Shown piece by piece: positions 47,444 through 58,059 of a DNA stretch of 64,000 nucleotides; the first letter of the stretch is position 1; every line of letters starts with the position of its first letter. The DNA comes from Nectonema munidae. Lineage: Eukaryota; Nematomorpha; Nectonematoida; Nectonematidae. Below the pieces are notes generated by a model that saw only the letters and a list, made by a program, of their open reading frames with translations, was not told the origin of the DNA and did not search any database. Made by a program: the position numbers and the translations under genes. The stretch lies in contig JAUIRK010000297.1 in NCBI GenBank assembly GCA_030549495.1, forward strand, positions 434,001-498,000. The letters are read 5' to 3'.

Positions 47444-48099
47444 TTTGGTATTGGTTGGAATGATTTGATAATGTTACACTAAAGTTTACTTGGGTATTCT
47501 AAAAATAAAACATTTGGAAATTTTAATATTTTATTACTATCATATAGGTTCAATCAAATCAAAAATTAGTATAAAAATACGATACAATACAGTGAAGATA
47601 TTTTTAAGCTTTACTTATGATAATTGGGCAAACAAAATTTGAATGAAGAGTTTTTATTTTAAAATGCAGAATTTTTTAGGGTTCACATTTTTTTAGTCTG
47701 ACAGAAAAATAAGTTAAAGTATTTAAAAATTAAAATAGTTTTTGAAAAAATAATTTTTTTATCTCCGCAAAACCATAATTTTTGAATTATCTGTAAAATA
47801 TCCTCAAAAAGTAAAAATCCGTAGGAAAATCCGAGTGAACAAAAAATCAGCTCGTAGAAAATTTTCCCTACGAAAATCCGTAAAATACGGATAAATCCGT
47901 TGATCTGGCAACACTTGTATATAAACGATTGCTATGATCAAAAATCTCTCTGAGTTAATAAAATTGCTTTTTAGGAGTAGTATTTTTAATGATAATAATC
48001 ATAAATTAGGTTAAATTGTTGAATATCGGGTAGTTAAAAAGTGCTTTAATTTTTTTTTGATGCAATAAACTTTTTAGCTTCGATTTAGAAAAGTTTAAA

Positions 48100-48142
48100 A
48101 TGGTTACCCATGTAATTTTTGACATGGATGGATTACTACTTG
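48100..48142 (+). CDS. PUDP: PUDP-like exon 1
   Basis: Codes MVTHVIFDMDGLLL and one base of the next Asp codon. It carries the HAD nucleophile aspartate. Donor gtttat. Confidence 0.85.
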
Positions 48143-51100
48143 GTTTATACTTAAAATAATTTTACTACAATAAAGTTTTTGATTTTTATGTCATTTTTAA
48201 GAGATCTATTAAAGAATTAGAGTTTACTAAAAATATATTTATATTTATAATAAATCCCTTATTTTTAAGTATTCTTAAATTTATTGATTAAACCAAATTT
48301 AGTTTTTCCTTATCTAAAACTTTTTACATCAATAAATTTGCCTATTTTACCAGGGGAGCCTCAATGTTTGTTAGGGTATACTTCTTAGCCTAATGCTTGA
48401 AGGTCATCGGTTTGATTCCCAACTCTTAAAAACGTTTCGAGCATATAGCCTTACGCCACAAAGTTCTTTGATATTTCCAACTAGCTTATCTTGTGACAAG
48501 CCTTAAAGGAGATCTTTCGATCCTTCATGTTGTTTCACATTTGAGTTCATGATCCTAACCATTGCACGTTTTGAGAAATTTATACGATTCACCCTTTCTA
48601 AATGAGAATGCTTTCCCCATAGTAGTCATGGTTGACGATTCAGAGAAAAATTTTCCGAGTCGAGATATTTAAACTCAACTTTTATTTCCGGCTTTTACTG
48701 AAGAATGGATTATTCATATATCGAAAAGTTTGTTTTTATTTTTAAATACCTAAAAAATTTGACTAGTGAAAAATATAAAAATAATTTTTTTTGTCCAATT
48801 TTTATGAAGGGGTCCACAAAGAAAAAAAGTGAAAATGTGTCCATGGGTAAAAAAGTTTGAGAAACACGGGTTTAGTATAAAAAATATGATTTATTTAAAA
48901 TGTGTATGAATATTTTTGGAGACGATTTCACAGAATTGCTACTTGCATGAAAGGTTTTTACGAATAGGAGATTATAGAGGGATTGGAGCGAAAACAAATC
49001 TAATGCAATTTTTATAATAAAAAAATGAGATTCCGGTGGTACAAGTTTCTTTATATCTGGTTGCATTGAAGTTAATACTAGTCGTAAAGCACCTCTTTTT
49101 ACGATGTCAAGTCTATTTCGAACTTTTTATAATAAAAACCGTTGAGATGGTTTTCTTCATGGACCACCAAAATATGAAACTTTTTTTGGAACTCTGTGTT
49201 AAACCAACAATGCTGATTTCATTTTTGGATTTAGTTTTCCCAATTAGAGTATATTTTTTAAAGAGCTCTTATTTGAAGAATTCCGGTTTCAATTTCATAT
49301 TATGGAGGCAAAAGGGGTTGTTCAAAATATAACACCATAGTATGTGCGTGTGCATAACTTTAAATAATAATTTAAACTTTGAATAAACAAAGTTTATAAG
49401 CAATCAACGGATGAGATTGTGTATTTACATCATCAATCATGAAATAATGTTTTGATAATGGCGTCAATGATATGATAGTTAATGAGGAAAAGAAAATAGA
49501 GAATAGCAACCTTACAACGCTCAAGCTTTTGTTCCCTACTCTCCGCTCCTTCGTATAGAATATGATTAGAGGGTCGGTATCTTAATTTCTTCATCTGCTT
49601 GCGTATGTTTGTATGTCTACTACCTGCCTATGTTTTTGTCTTACCTATTGTTTAGACACTGAAGAAATCTATACTAGAATATTCACGGATTATTTACACA
49701 CATATGGGCACACCTTTGATATGGATATTAAGAAAAAGATGATGGGCTTGACGTCCATGGAAGGAGCAAACTTTTTGATTAATCGTTTCAGTTTGAATGT
49801 GAAAGCAGGCGATTTTGTTACAGAAGTAAAAGATCTCTATTTTGAAAGATTTTCTCAGACTACTTTAATGCCTGGTATATCATTTTCTCGCTTATCATTC
49901 TTTTATTCAGACGGAGGGACCGTGGGCATGAAATGATCACTAAATTAAAAACAAAATTCTTAAAGAGAGTTTGCGGAATATGCTAAAAAATACTAAGAGT
50001 AAATATTTTAATATTTTAATGTATCTATAATTCAATTAATTCCGAATCCCCAAAATCATTGTCCAGAGAATCAACACCTATGCATGCTTCATATTTTTTA
50101 AAAAGATTTATACTAAAATAATGATATTTTCTTGAATTCACCTTGGATCTAGGAAAATATGAGCATAGCTGTTACAGAGAAAAAACTGATACATTCAACA
50201 GCCATTAATCAAGTGGCCGAATTTGATCGTTCCCTCCCCCTTCACCTTTTGGGCATATCAGTGTATAGTTCAATCAAATGTAGCTTTATTTTTTTAAATA
50301 AGAGTTGTACTTAAGCTTCCCAAAATTGATATATTAAAATATTTTTTTGTAAAACTAGTAAGACTCAAATATGCATTATTTCTCACTGCTTTCGTATATT
50401 GAATATTCAGAAAAATTCGTTTTAGATATATATACATGTTTTAAAATACCGTGCCTTCAAAACAAATTTTTGATATATTTTTTTTCAATTTATTGTTTAA
50501 ATTCAGTTTACAGTTCCATAATCCGAGTTCTTCATAATCTGTACTTCTGAAAGCCTTTTTTTCTCATCTGGACATCATTCTTTTAAAAATCCAATAATTT
50601 TTTCAAATATAATTTTACCTAAGAAATATTATAAAGATATAAATTTCCATAATATTTTTCTTGCCTTGAAATATGTCCTTTTATTTGGGAAAATACGAGT
50701 TAGATATTAAATTTTTTATAAATCATTATTTAGTTTAATTTTTCTCAATAGATTATTTCTGTTTTTTAACCCTTTGATTCAGACACCGGGGTACCAAGGA
50801 ATGAAAATCGTTTGCTTTAAAATAGTTGTCTTTACCTTGATGAAAAAAGCCGTTATCGTTTAATTAGAAAATTTTTTGTTCGTTTTTCGTTATCGTTGCA
50901 TTAATAAAATGCTTCGTTAATTTTCGTTAATTTTTTTAAAAAAAAATGTGAAACTATTTTTAGAAAATAAAAAAAAGTATTAAAATTCAAATACATAATT
51001 GTGTTGAAAGTTTTGTAATTTTAAAATATCACATATAATTTGCTGAAATTGGTTCAAATGAAAGATTAAAAAACTGAAATATTTATTTTATTTAATATCA

Positions 51101-54100
51101 AAAACAAAATTTTAACAGAAAGTCGAGATATAAATAAAAAGAAATTTGTCAAATATTGAAATACCGCATAAATACAGAAATATTTTAATAAAATATAATA
51201 TTTTTGAAGACAGTGCAAGAAAAACACTAAACTACAAATACAAACCAATGGAACATTTTAATAAATTATGTTGAAGAAAATAGATCAAACATTTTGCTTG
51301 CATCACAAAGCAGAGATGTCTAAAATTCAGGAAATCTTTCAATGACTATTTAAAATTGACATTCACAAACGACCTTGGAATATGGTACATGTCATCACAC
51401 TTTTTACGGATTTATGCTATTTGAAACAGATAAGTTGATATTGCATAATTAGAAATCTTTAAAGTCAAGCATAATAACTTTTTAATGATCTTATTTGTTA
51501 TATTACCTCATTCGAGATTAACTGACAAACTGCTCTAGAAGTTATCCCGTAACAGTAAAATCTTGTTTTAATCCGTTCATAAATTAGTTATATTTATGCT
51601 AATTAATTATTATTTATTTATTTAAATTGTTAGTTAAATATTAAAAAGAGCTGTTTAATTTGTTTACTTTGCATAACCAATTATATTAAAAAAATCAAAA
51701 AAAAATTCATAAATGATCTCGATTTTAATAAATTCAAAGCGCGGATAATTATTGGTCTGTTAAAAATGACACACTGTGGCTAAAGATATAAATTTGATTC
51801 AAAAATTCTTATTACTCGAATTAATCTTAATTATATCATTTTGATTTTCTGTCACAATAAACTATGTGTGCCAAAATTTTAAATCCACGAAGCTTAACAA
51901 ATATGGGCTTGAAGAAAGACATGAAAAATCTTGTTCACGATACAGAAATAACATACGAAAAATTCATGAATGTAAGAGACATTGTTATACTAAAAATATA
52001 TAATTGATGATATTTGCAACTAGACAATTGAGCCAGCTTTTTGAAATTATAAAATAGCCTATTGATAGTTAGCATTTTTTATATTCCCAGGATTCCGTTA
52101 TTGATCGTTCGTGCATTAAATTTACGACAATCACGAAAAATACAGTGATCTGGCATTTGTACAATGCTCTTCATATCAAGTTAAATGCACCAAATGATGT
52201 TTTGACTGAAAAGACACAATTGAGCAACTGGGTCGTACTATGAGTAAAAAAGGTTCATTTTGGATTTGAACTCTTAGTCTCATTTTGGGACTCTGTAGTA
52301 ATAAAGCCTTTCAACTAGTCACCGTCACGCCCAATCCCATTTAAATTAAGGGGTCGAAGATCTCGTCATGCATTTACATTCACACAACATTCCGATGGCG
52401 TTGGCCACTAGTTCTTCAAAAGTAGCCTACGAAGTGAAGAGCGCCAAGCACAAAAACATCTTCTCTCTCTCTTTAATCCCAGAGTGTACGGTTGTGATAG
52501 CAAGGTTGTGAAAGGCAAACCTCATCCAGACATATTCATTCAAGCCTGCTCGCGATTTCAACAACAGCCCGCTTCTCGTCAAAACGTAAGCTGTTTTATT
52601 AAGCTATATCACTTCGCTCATGTATAATGTTTTCGTGATAAGTAACAGTCATTAAAATTTAACCCAATAAAGGTTGTTTACGAATTAGGATGTATTCTGT
52701 GATTTATGATATGCTGACTATGAAAATTAAAATAATTTTTAATCATCGCGCATGCATTTTCACCACTTCAACCTTCACTTATCTCAAAAAATAAAGATTT
52801 TTCATCTGAAAAAATTAATTTCTTAAAATAAGCTATAGGAAAGCAGGTTTATTGAGTATGTAAACGAGAAAAAATCTAATATTTAAAAAACAGCATTTAT
52901 TGAAACAAATGAATATACATATTAGAATCTTTCTAATCGAATTTTACAACGTTTTCTTCTCATTTTTTCTTTCAAAAAAACAAAACTTCAATGCTTATAT
53001 TAACCTAAAAAATTTCGATGACATCTTTTAAACGTACCCAGGCATGCCCAATATCATTCCAAAATTTTTCCAATCCAACAAAAATTCTTTTTAATTTCCC
53101 ATTGGAAATGTTTGGGAAAATTTTAGTTCTTGTAAACGAAAGTAAAAACACCTCTATATAATTAAAACCTTTATTGCGTCCCTAAGTTGTTTAATAGTGA
53201 TTTAACTGTATTAGAATCCATTGGAATCTTCAGAGAATGCTTTCACTATGTTCTTCATAAGACCAATTTTAATGTGTAAACAACGAAGTTAAACATCTCA
53301 GGATCCTTAGAGACAGTTCATCTCATCAAAACTCTTCAATTTTTTAACCTCACATAATTTGGCAAAATCGCCAGGATTTCAAAATCCTTCACTTTGTCGG
53401 TGAAAGTTTGACATCAAAGATTTATTTTTCAGAATTATACTCTTTATATGCTTTTTTCCTTTTAGGTAAACAACTAGTTCTGCCTCTTGGTATCCTCTAC
53501 TATATCATAGGGGAAGTTATAGCCTTTTTACTGAAGTTTACAAGATTATCAATACATTCTACCAGAGGATAGTTCCTAGAGGCTTGGGAGCCTCTGAATT
53601 CAATTTTTTTTAAGTCCATTACATTTCTGTAATCTAGCATAAGGTATCTAGAAGTGGAAGTTGATTTAAGTTGTTCTCTAATCTCTATTTTTCCAGAAAA
53701 AATGTGCTAACCGCGTGTTACTAAATTTATATTGGTGTCAATGGTTGGGGCGGAATCATCCTCTTGACAAGCCACTCCAAAGTTCCTTGGAAACTTTCAA
53801 CCGATCAGACACAATTATAGGAAATTTTCTAGGGTGTATTCAATCCTTTTTGCTAAAGTTTCCACTTCTTTACTTTTATTTGAGGCTTGGAATGACGGCC
53901 ACAAAGTCATCTATATCGGCGCACCGATATAGAAGAGTTTGGAGTTTGCATCTCTTTCTCTTGGAATCAAGCGCGGATTGTACCTCATTGACATGGAGAC
54001 GCTGCTTTGGATGCCTTTCTGACTCTTTTTTCGCATGTAAAATTTACTGCGATTCAATAACCGGCATTGTCAGCATTTGCAATGAAAGTTCGGAGTCTCC

Positions 54101-56929
54101 TATCCGCAACTTCATTATTACAGCTTTCGCGAAGGCTCTTCTAAAATTCTAGATTTCATCCACAAATCCCTGTTTCTACATACTACTCACACAGTTCAAT
54201 CCTGTGAACGAAGTAGAAAGTTTTGATATGGACAACAGATATCACTCTGGGTCTTTGTTAACCATTCCTTCTTGAAAAGTTGTGTTCTTCATGAAATTAT
54301 TCATGGTCTTCTTTTTTCAGTTACACAAAGTTATCCATCTTTATCATCTAAAAGATCCTCTTTCGAACAAAATCAAATAGTTGCTCGGCTTCGATTCACG
54401 TTATAAAATCATCTCCTATTTGACTATATCTTCACATACTCACATTTGTGACAGTTGAGGTAAATTTATCCACTTGAAAATGCATTTCACATTTTCTCTT
54501 CATGTTAGGTGATTGATTATTATTTTAATATCAACTAGAAATCTAAAAATTCCTAATTAAGATGTTTCAGAAAAACTGATTTGATAACTACGCCAACTCC
54601 TCTCTCATTGTAAAAGGGTTGTTCTTTCTTGTCTAGAGGATACATAACTCCCTTTCAATGTATGTGGCTCCTATGTATACTATAGGGACTATATAAAGGA
54701 GAAGTACCAAGAATTACTATAAATCTTCACAGGTGAATCATTTATCGTAGATTCAGGTTTGATCTTATCTTTGAATATTTTTTATAATTCCTTTTGTTTC
54801 ATTTCCAATGAATATTTGGTATATTAAACCAAAACAAAAGCTAAATTAAGTACATTATATTTAATTATAAACCCAAATTCTAATCTAAAACTTACTGATT
54901 CCAGAGATAAAGCCATCATGTTAGATTAGTAGATATATTTTGCCTAAAATTTGAATTAATATTTATGTAGACAATTTTATCATGAATCGAAATATTTATT
55001 CAAATTTATTTCCAAACAGCCATGTTTAATAATAAAATGATATTATATATAAATTAACACGTATTTATAAGTCATTTACTCGAATGACTTGAATTCTCGT
55101 TACAAAGTTATTCATTTAAATTTTCCAATTTATTTTTAAACAAGAAAATGTTATCTAGAAAATCGTTACAACCAAATCAATGTACTAGACTCAAAAAGAA
55201 CTAAAATCTCAATGCTAATCAAAATTAATTGAAGAAATGGACACGTATGTAGCGATATCAGATGTAAAAATATGGCATTTTGATCTGGTAGAAGGAAAGT
55301 AAAGAGACTCTACTGTTTTTGTGTACTTTGGGGAAAAATATTTAAAAATACGAACTAGTTCATGAAAATCAGAAGTTCAGGATCAAATTTTATTGCTTTG
55401 AAAATTTATTTCGATTCATGGTTCACATATTTTCCACTTTTCTAGCTTTTCTAAAGCTTCTAAATATGTGAATATTTAGAAGCACTTGAAACGTATCCTC
55501 TTTCTTTAATTGCTTCACTCAATTCTTTCAAAATTGATGTTTGTGGGATGCTTGTAAAAATTTTTTTCTATTATATTAATTTTATATTGAAAACATTACC
55601 CTCGTTAATCCGGTCTTCATTAATCGGAATTCTTCATTATTCGTACAAATAAATACACGGGTCTGTAGTTGTCTAATTCAGATTTTTTACCTCCTTTCTT
55701 TGCGATTGGAACTATTTACTTTAAAGACATCTGGAAATGCACCTAGAGATATGCATTTGTTATAAAATATCTAAGCGGTTTGTTTGACTGAGGTGTTTAT
55801 TATTATTTTTACTATTTTAACTGAAAAACCATAAATGTCCCATGCATTACTACTTTTTAGTTGTTTTACTGCAATCAGTGTATTATTATATGTAATTTTT
55901 TGAAATTTAAATAATCTATTGTGATCATCACTATCAGTTTTAGGACTAAGTGAACTAATATCACTACTTTTTAGCAGGATATTTATTTTATCTTTGAAAT
56001 CCATTGCAAATCTATCTGGAAGGTCATGATTTGACTCATTGATTATGACTCTATTTTCATTATTTGCTTTTTCTTTTATGATTGCATTAAACTTTTTCCT
56101 TATTTTAAAAGACACATATGATACCCTACCAACTTACCCTCACACTCGGCAGTAAATTTTTTATAATTAATAATAAATTGAAGGAAAAAATATTTAATAA
56201 AAAATTAAAAATCTGGATAAGATTTTTTAATAATTGTGCTGGTAAATGTTTTATTTATACAACTCATCTAATTTCAATTTAAAGCTTTAGGATATGAAAA
56301 TTTGAATAAATCATAGGAAAAATAGAAATAGTTCAGATTTTGACTATATATCCTTCCCAAACAACTATGTATTTAAGTTGCCTGGCGTCAGACATAGGAA
56401 CCTTATTTTTAATCTTTCAGGTTCCGGATCCATGTAGACAAATCCTCTGGCTCCGCCGGCTCCAGCTCTGAAGACCTGGTTTTTCCACAATCCAGACAAT
56501 TTCATTATTTAAATAGTTATTTTTAAATGTTCTGTTTGGATTAACTAGGATTGACTGTAATTCATCCTTCGTCAAAGAAATTAGCAAATTTTTTTTTATA
56601 AATGATGAATATTTATAGTCACAAAACCTGAACATCTAATGTGACTAATGTTTGTTATTTATGTAGTATAGGATTACTCGACTATAACGACTTTTGATTT
56701 CAACACTGCCTCTGCTTTATTTATGAATCTTTTGTTTAAGGTTTTGGTCTTTGAAGATTCTCCTTTAGGAGTTAAAGCAGCTGTTAATGCATCAATGAAA
56801 GTTGTAATGGTTTCGTCATTGATTAACCCCGATGTAGATGACCTCGCAGCCAAACCAACACTTTTCCTATCCTCTCTTTCCCTCTTCAAGCCAGAAACAT
56901 TTTCACTTCCTCCTTTTCCTTCTACATGA
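48100..56929 (+). CDS. PUDP: pseudouridine-5'-phosphatase-like HAD hydrolase, four exons, frame broken in exon 3
   Basis: HAD-superfamily phosphatase of the HDHD1/PUDP type, which removes phosphate from pseudouridine 5'-phosphate in the cytosol. Exons: 48100-48142, 49656-49874, 52351-52585, 56741-56929; introns are GT-AG. Motif I is VIFDMDGLLL|DTE across intron 1, with the cap after it (MMGLTSMEGANF). Motif II is ALATSSSKVAYEV, motif III GKPHPDIF, motif IV VLVFEDSPLGVKAA. The mature length would be 227 residues (human 228). In exon 3 the run ttctctctctcttt (from 52471) holds two bases too many: before it the frame reads HKNIFSL, after it the family-like PRVYGCDSKVVKGKPHPDIF is in another frame. 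As given, the protein would stop soon after. All other exons and splice phases agree, so it is either an allele or assembly slip in a live gene or the first lesion of a dying one. Confidence 0.85.
48350..48570 (+). mobile_element. tRNA-derived SINE copy in PUDP intron 1
   Basis: The segment ttgaaggtcatcggtttgat followed by tccc holds a Pol III B box, and gcatatagccttac follows about 25 bases later. Both match the copy at about 5392-5470. Boundaries approximate. Confidence 0.45.
48600..49650. other. PUDP intron 1 remainder
   Basis: No gene. The tract 48780-48870 with ggggtccac and gtttgagaaacac resembles one end of the CAGTGGTT-type MITEs, without a clear partner. A 98-codon frame at 49036-49332 is hydrophobic and unrecognised. 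Confidence 0.35.
49656..49874 (+). CDS. PUDP: PUDP-like exon 2
   Basis: Codes DTEEIYTRIFTDYLHTYGH, the cap helices with MMGLTSMEGANFLI, and FSQTTLMPG. Acceptor ttgtttag, donor gtatat. Confidence 0.88.
49940..52240. other. PUDP intron 2
   Basis: AT-rich intron. The segment ataatccgagttcttcataat near 50518 resembles the terminal repeats of pogo/Tigger elements. No gene. Confidence 0.4.
52250..52335 (-). mobile_element. tRNA-like SINE head next to PUDP exon 3
   Basis: On the minus strand gacggtgactagttgaaagg resembles the A box of a Ser/Leu-type tRNA and agactaagagttcaaatcc the B box, at roughly tRNA spacing. The ends do not pair into an acceptor stem, so it is a SINE head or tRNA relic rather than a working tRNA. 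It stops only about 15 bases before the exon 3 start. Confidence 0.45.
52351..52585 (+). CDS. PUDP: PUDP-like exon 3 with CT-run frameshift
   Basis: Codes VEDLVMHLHSHNIPMALATS with HAD motif II, then after the CT run VKGKPHPDIFIQACSRF with the motif III Lys. The exon length (235) is two bases more than the phase of its neighbours allows. Acceptor ttaaattaag, donor gtaagc. Confidence 0.85.
52590..53180. other. PUDP intron 3, first part
   Basis: AT-rich; nothing recognised. Confidence 0.35.
53180..54480 (-). other. coding-like but unrecognised minus-strand relic in PUDP intron 3
   Basis: This stretch is less AT-rich than its surroundings and its minus strand shows several open segments with ordinary amino-acid use. 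One lies across about 54140-53960 and others around 54340 and 53390. None matches a family I can name. The 145-codon plus-strand frame at 53715-54152 is probably the shadow of it. It is interrupted repeatedly and is probably an old mobile-element gene. Confidence 0.3.
55600..56115 (-). pseudogene. LINE reverse transcriptase fragment
   Basis: On the minus strand 56115-55771 reads DRFAMDFKDKINILLK and then LIAVKQLKSSNAWDIYGFSV, typical of the linker before the reverse transcriptase (...LKxxxAxDxxGxSxxII). Further on, at about 55690, it reads AKKGGKKSELDNYRPVY, the first RT motif. The rest of the RT is absent; stops and frame changes lie between. It sits in PUDP intron 3, antisense to the gene. 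Confidence 0.55.
56741..56929 (+). CDS. PUDP: PUDP-like exon 4 (C-terminus)
   Basis: Codes VLVFEDSPLGVKAAVNASMK with HAD motif IV (Glu-Asp), then VVMVSSLINPDVDDL, and ends PPFPST before TGA. Codons are clean, with no sign of decay. Confidence 0.9.
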   Translation, partial: VLVFEDSPLGVKAAVNASMKVVMVSSLINPDVDDLAAKPTLFLSSLSLFKPETFSLPPFPST

Positions 56930-56934
56930 GATCT

Positions 56935-58055
56935 TTATTCCTTTATAAAATTATTTGTGAATGACGTGCGAAACTTTGAATTATTAGAAAGATTAGAAAG
57001 TTCCTTCAACTTTGATGTCCTACAAGATCTTTTTGAACATCTTAATCTTTATTGATACATTTCATGCTCTATTTACCTGTTTTATTTTTGCGTCGACTTT
57101 TCTAATATTTATAAACTTTTATACATATGTTGTAATATTAATATAGTTTGTTGAGAATCTCTTCTTTATTGTCGACCTAAATCCGAATTTCTTTGTTTTA
57201 TTATGAAATCTAAAATATAATAATGCTTGGTTTACATGCTTTCGCTATAGCTGGAAAAATAATTTTAAAGTTTGAATTAACTACATTCTTGTTTAGAATT
57301 TTAAAAGCCTCAAATATTGTTAAAAAATTTGATTTAGATTTTCTTAATTCTAACATTGTCTTTACAAAAAGACATTTTCAAGAATGGGTCTCGCTATCCT
57401 GAGTAAATTGAACGTTTTTTACACATATTTAATATACAGACGTTTGACTATTTTAATTTAAATACGTATATCTTTCAATTGGAAGAATAAAATTTAGATA
57501 ATTCTTCATCGTTTAAGATCCTTCCTTCGTAAACTCAATCATCTGCGTTTAAACAATGCTCTTTAATACAAATCTTCTGCTTTAATAAATATGTTTAATG
57601 TGTAAATGTGATAAAAGTATTAAATTTGATGCCACTAGTCATAAATTTTGAACTTCTCACCAGTTTTCAATGTTTTTCAAAATAGTCACTTTTTTACTGC
57701 AATTTATAACTTTTGTTCGACTATCCTATACTCATAATATTTTCGATATTCAAATATAATCCAATCATAAGAGCAACAAATCGACTACATTCAAATCTCC
57801 GCGTGTTTTCCATATAAGCTCGTCATAATTTACCCACTTTTTATTTAGTTATATTTTTGGTGAGTAGGAAACAGGAAATCTTAGTTTTTTATTTTAATAT
57901 ATAACAAAACATCTTTAAAGACTTGTTTATCGATCAATCAATAATAAACAACATCTATTGACTTTTATTTTTTTAAGTAATTTCATAAAATGCTATGCGT
58001 TAACAGTGTGGTATTGGCAAATACAGCAGAAGAGATATTGGGATCATTTTGGTTT
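56935..58055. other. intergenic, partial TTAA-MITE copy
   Basis: AT-rich. At about 57536-57592 the words catctgcgttta, gctctttaatacaaatc and ttctgcttta match the middle of the TTAA-flanked MITE family (as in copy 1), a truncated fifth copy. No gene. Confidence 0.4.
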
Positions 58056-58059
58056 TAAA

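Noticed and set aside
49036-49332. 98-codon open frame in PUDP intron 1
   Set aside because: Hydrophobic chance-like sequence within an intron, with no recognised motif.
52250-52335. Possible functional tRNA gene
   Set aside because: A- and B-box-like words are present, but the ends cannot form an acceptor stem, so it is a SINE head or relic.
53715-54152. 145-codon plus-strand open frame as a gene
   Set aside because: Its composition looks like the antisense of the minus-strand coding-like relic; no start context, splice sites or family match.
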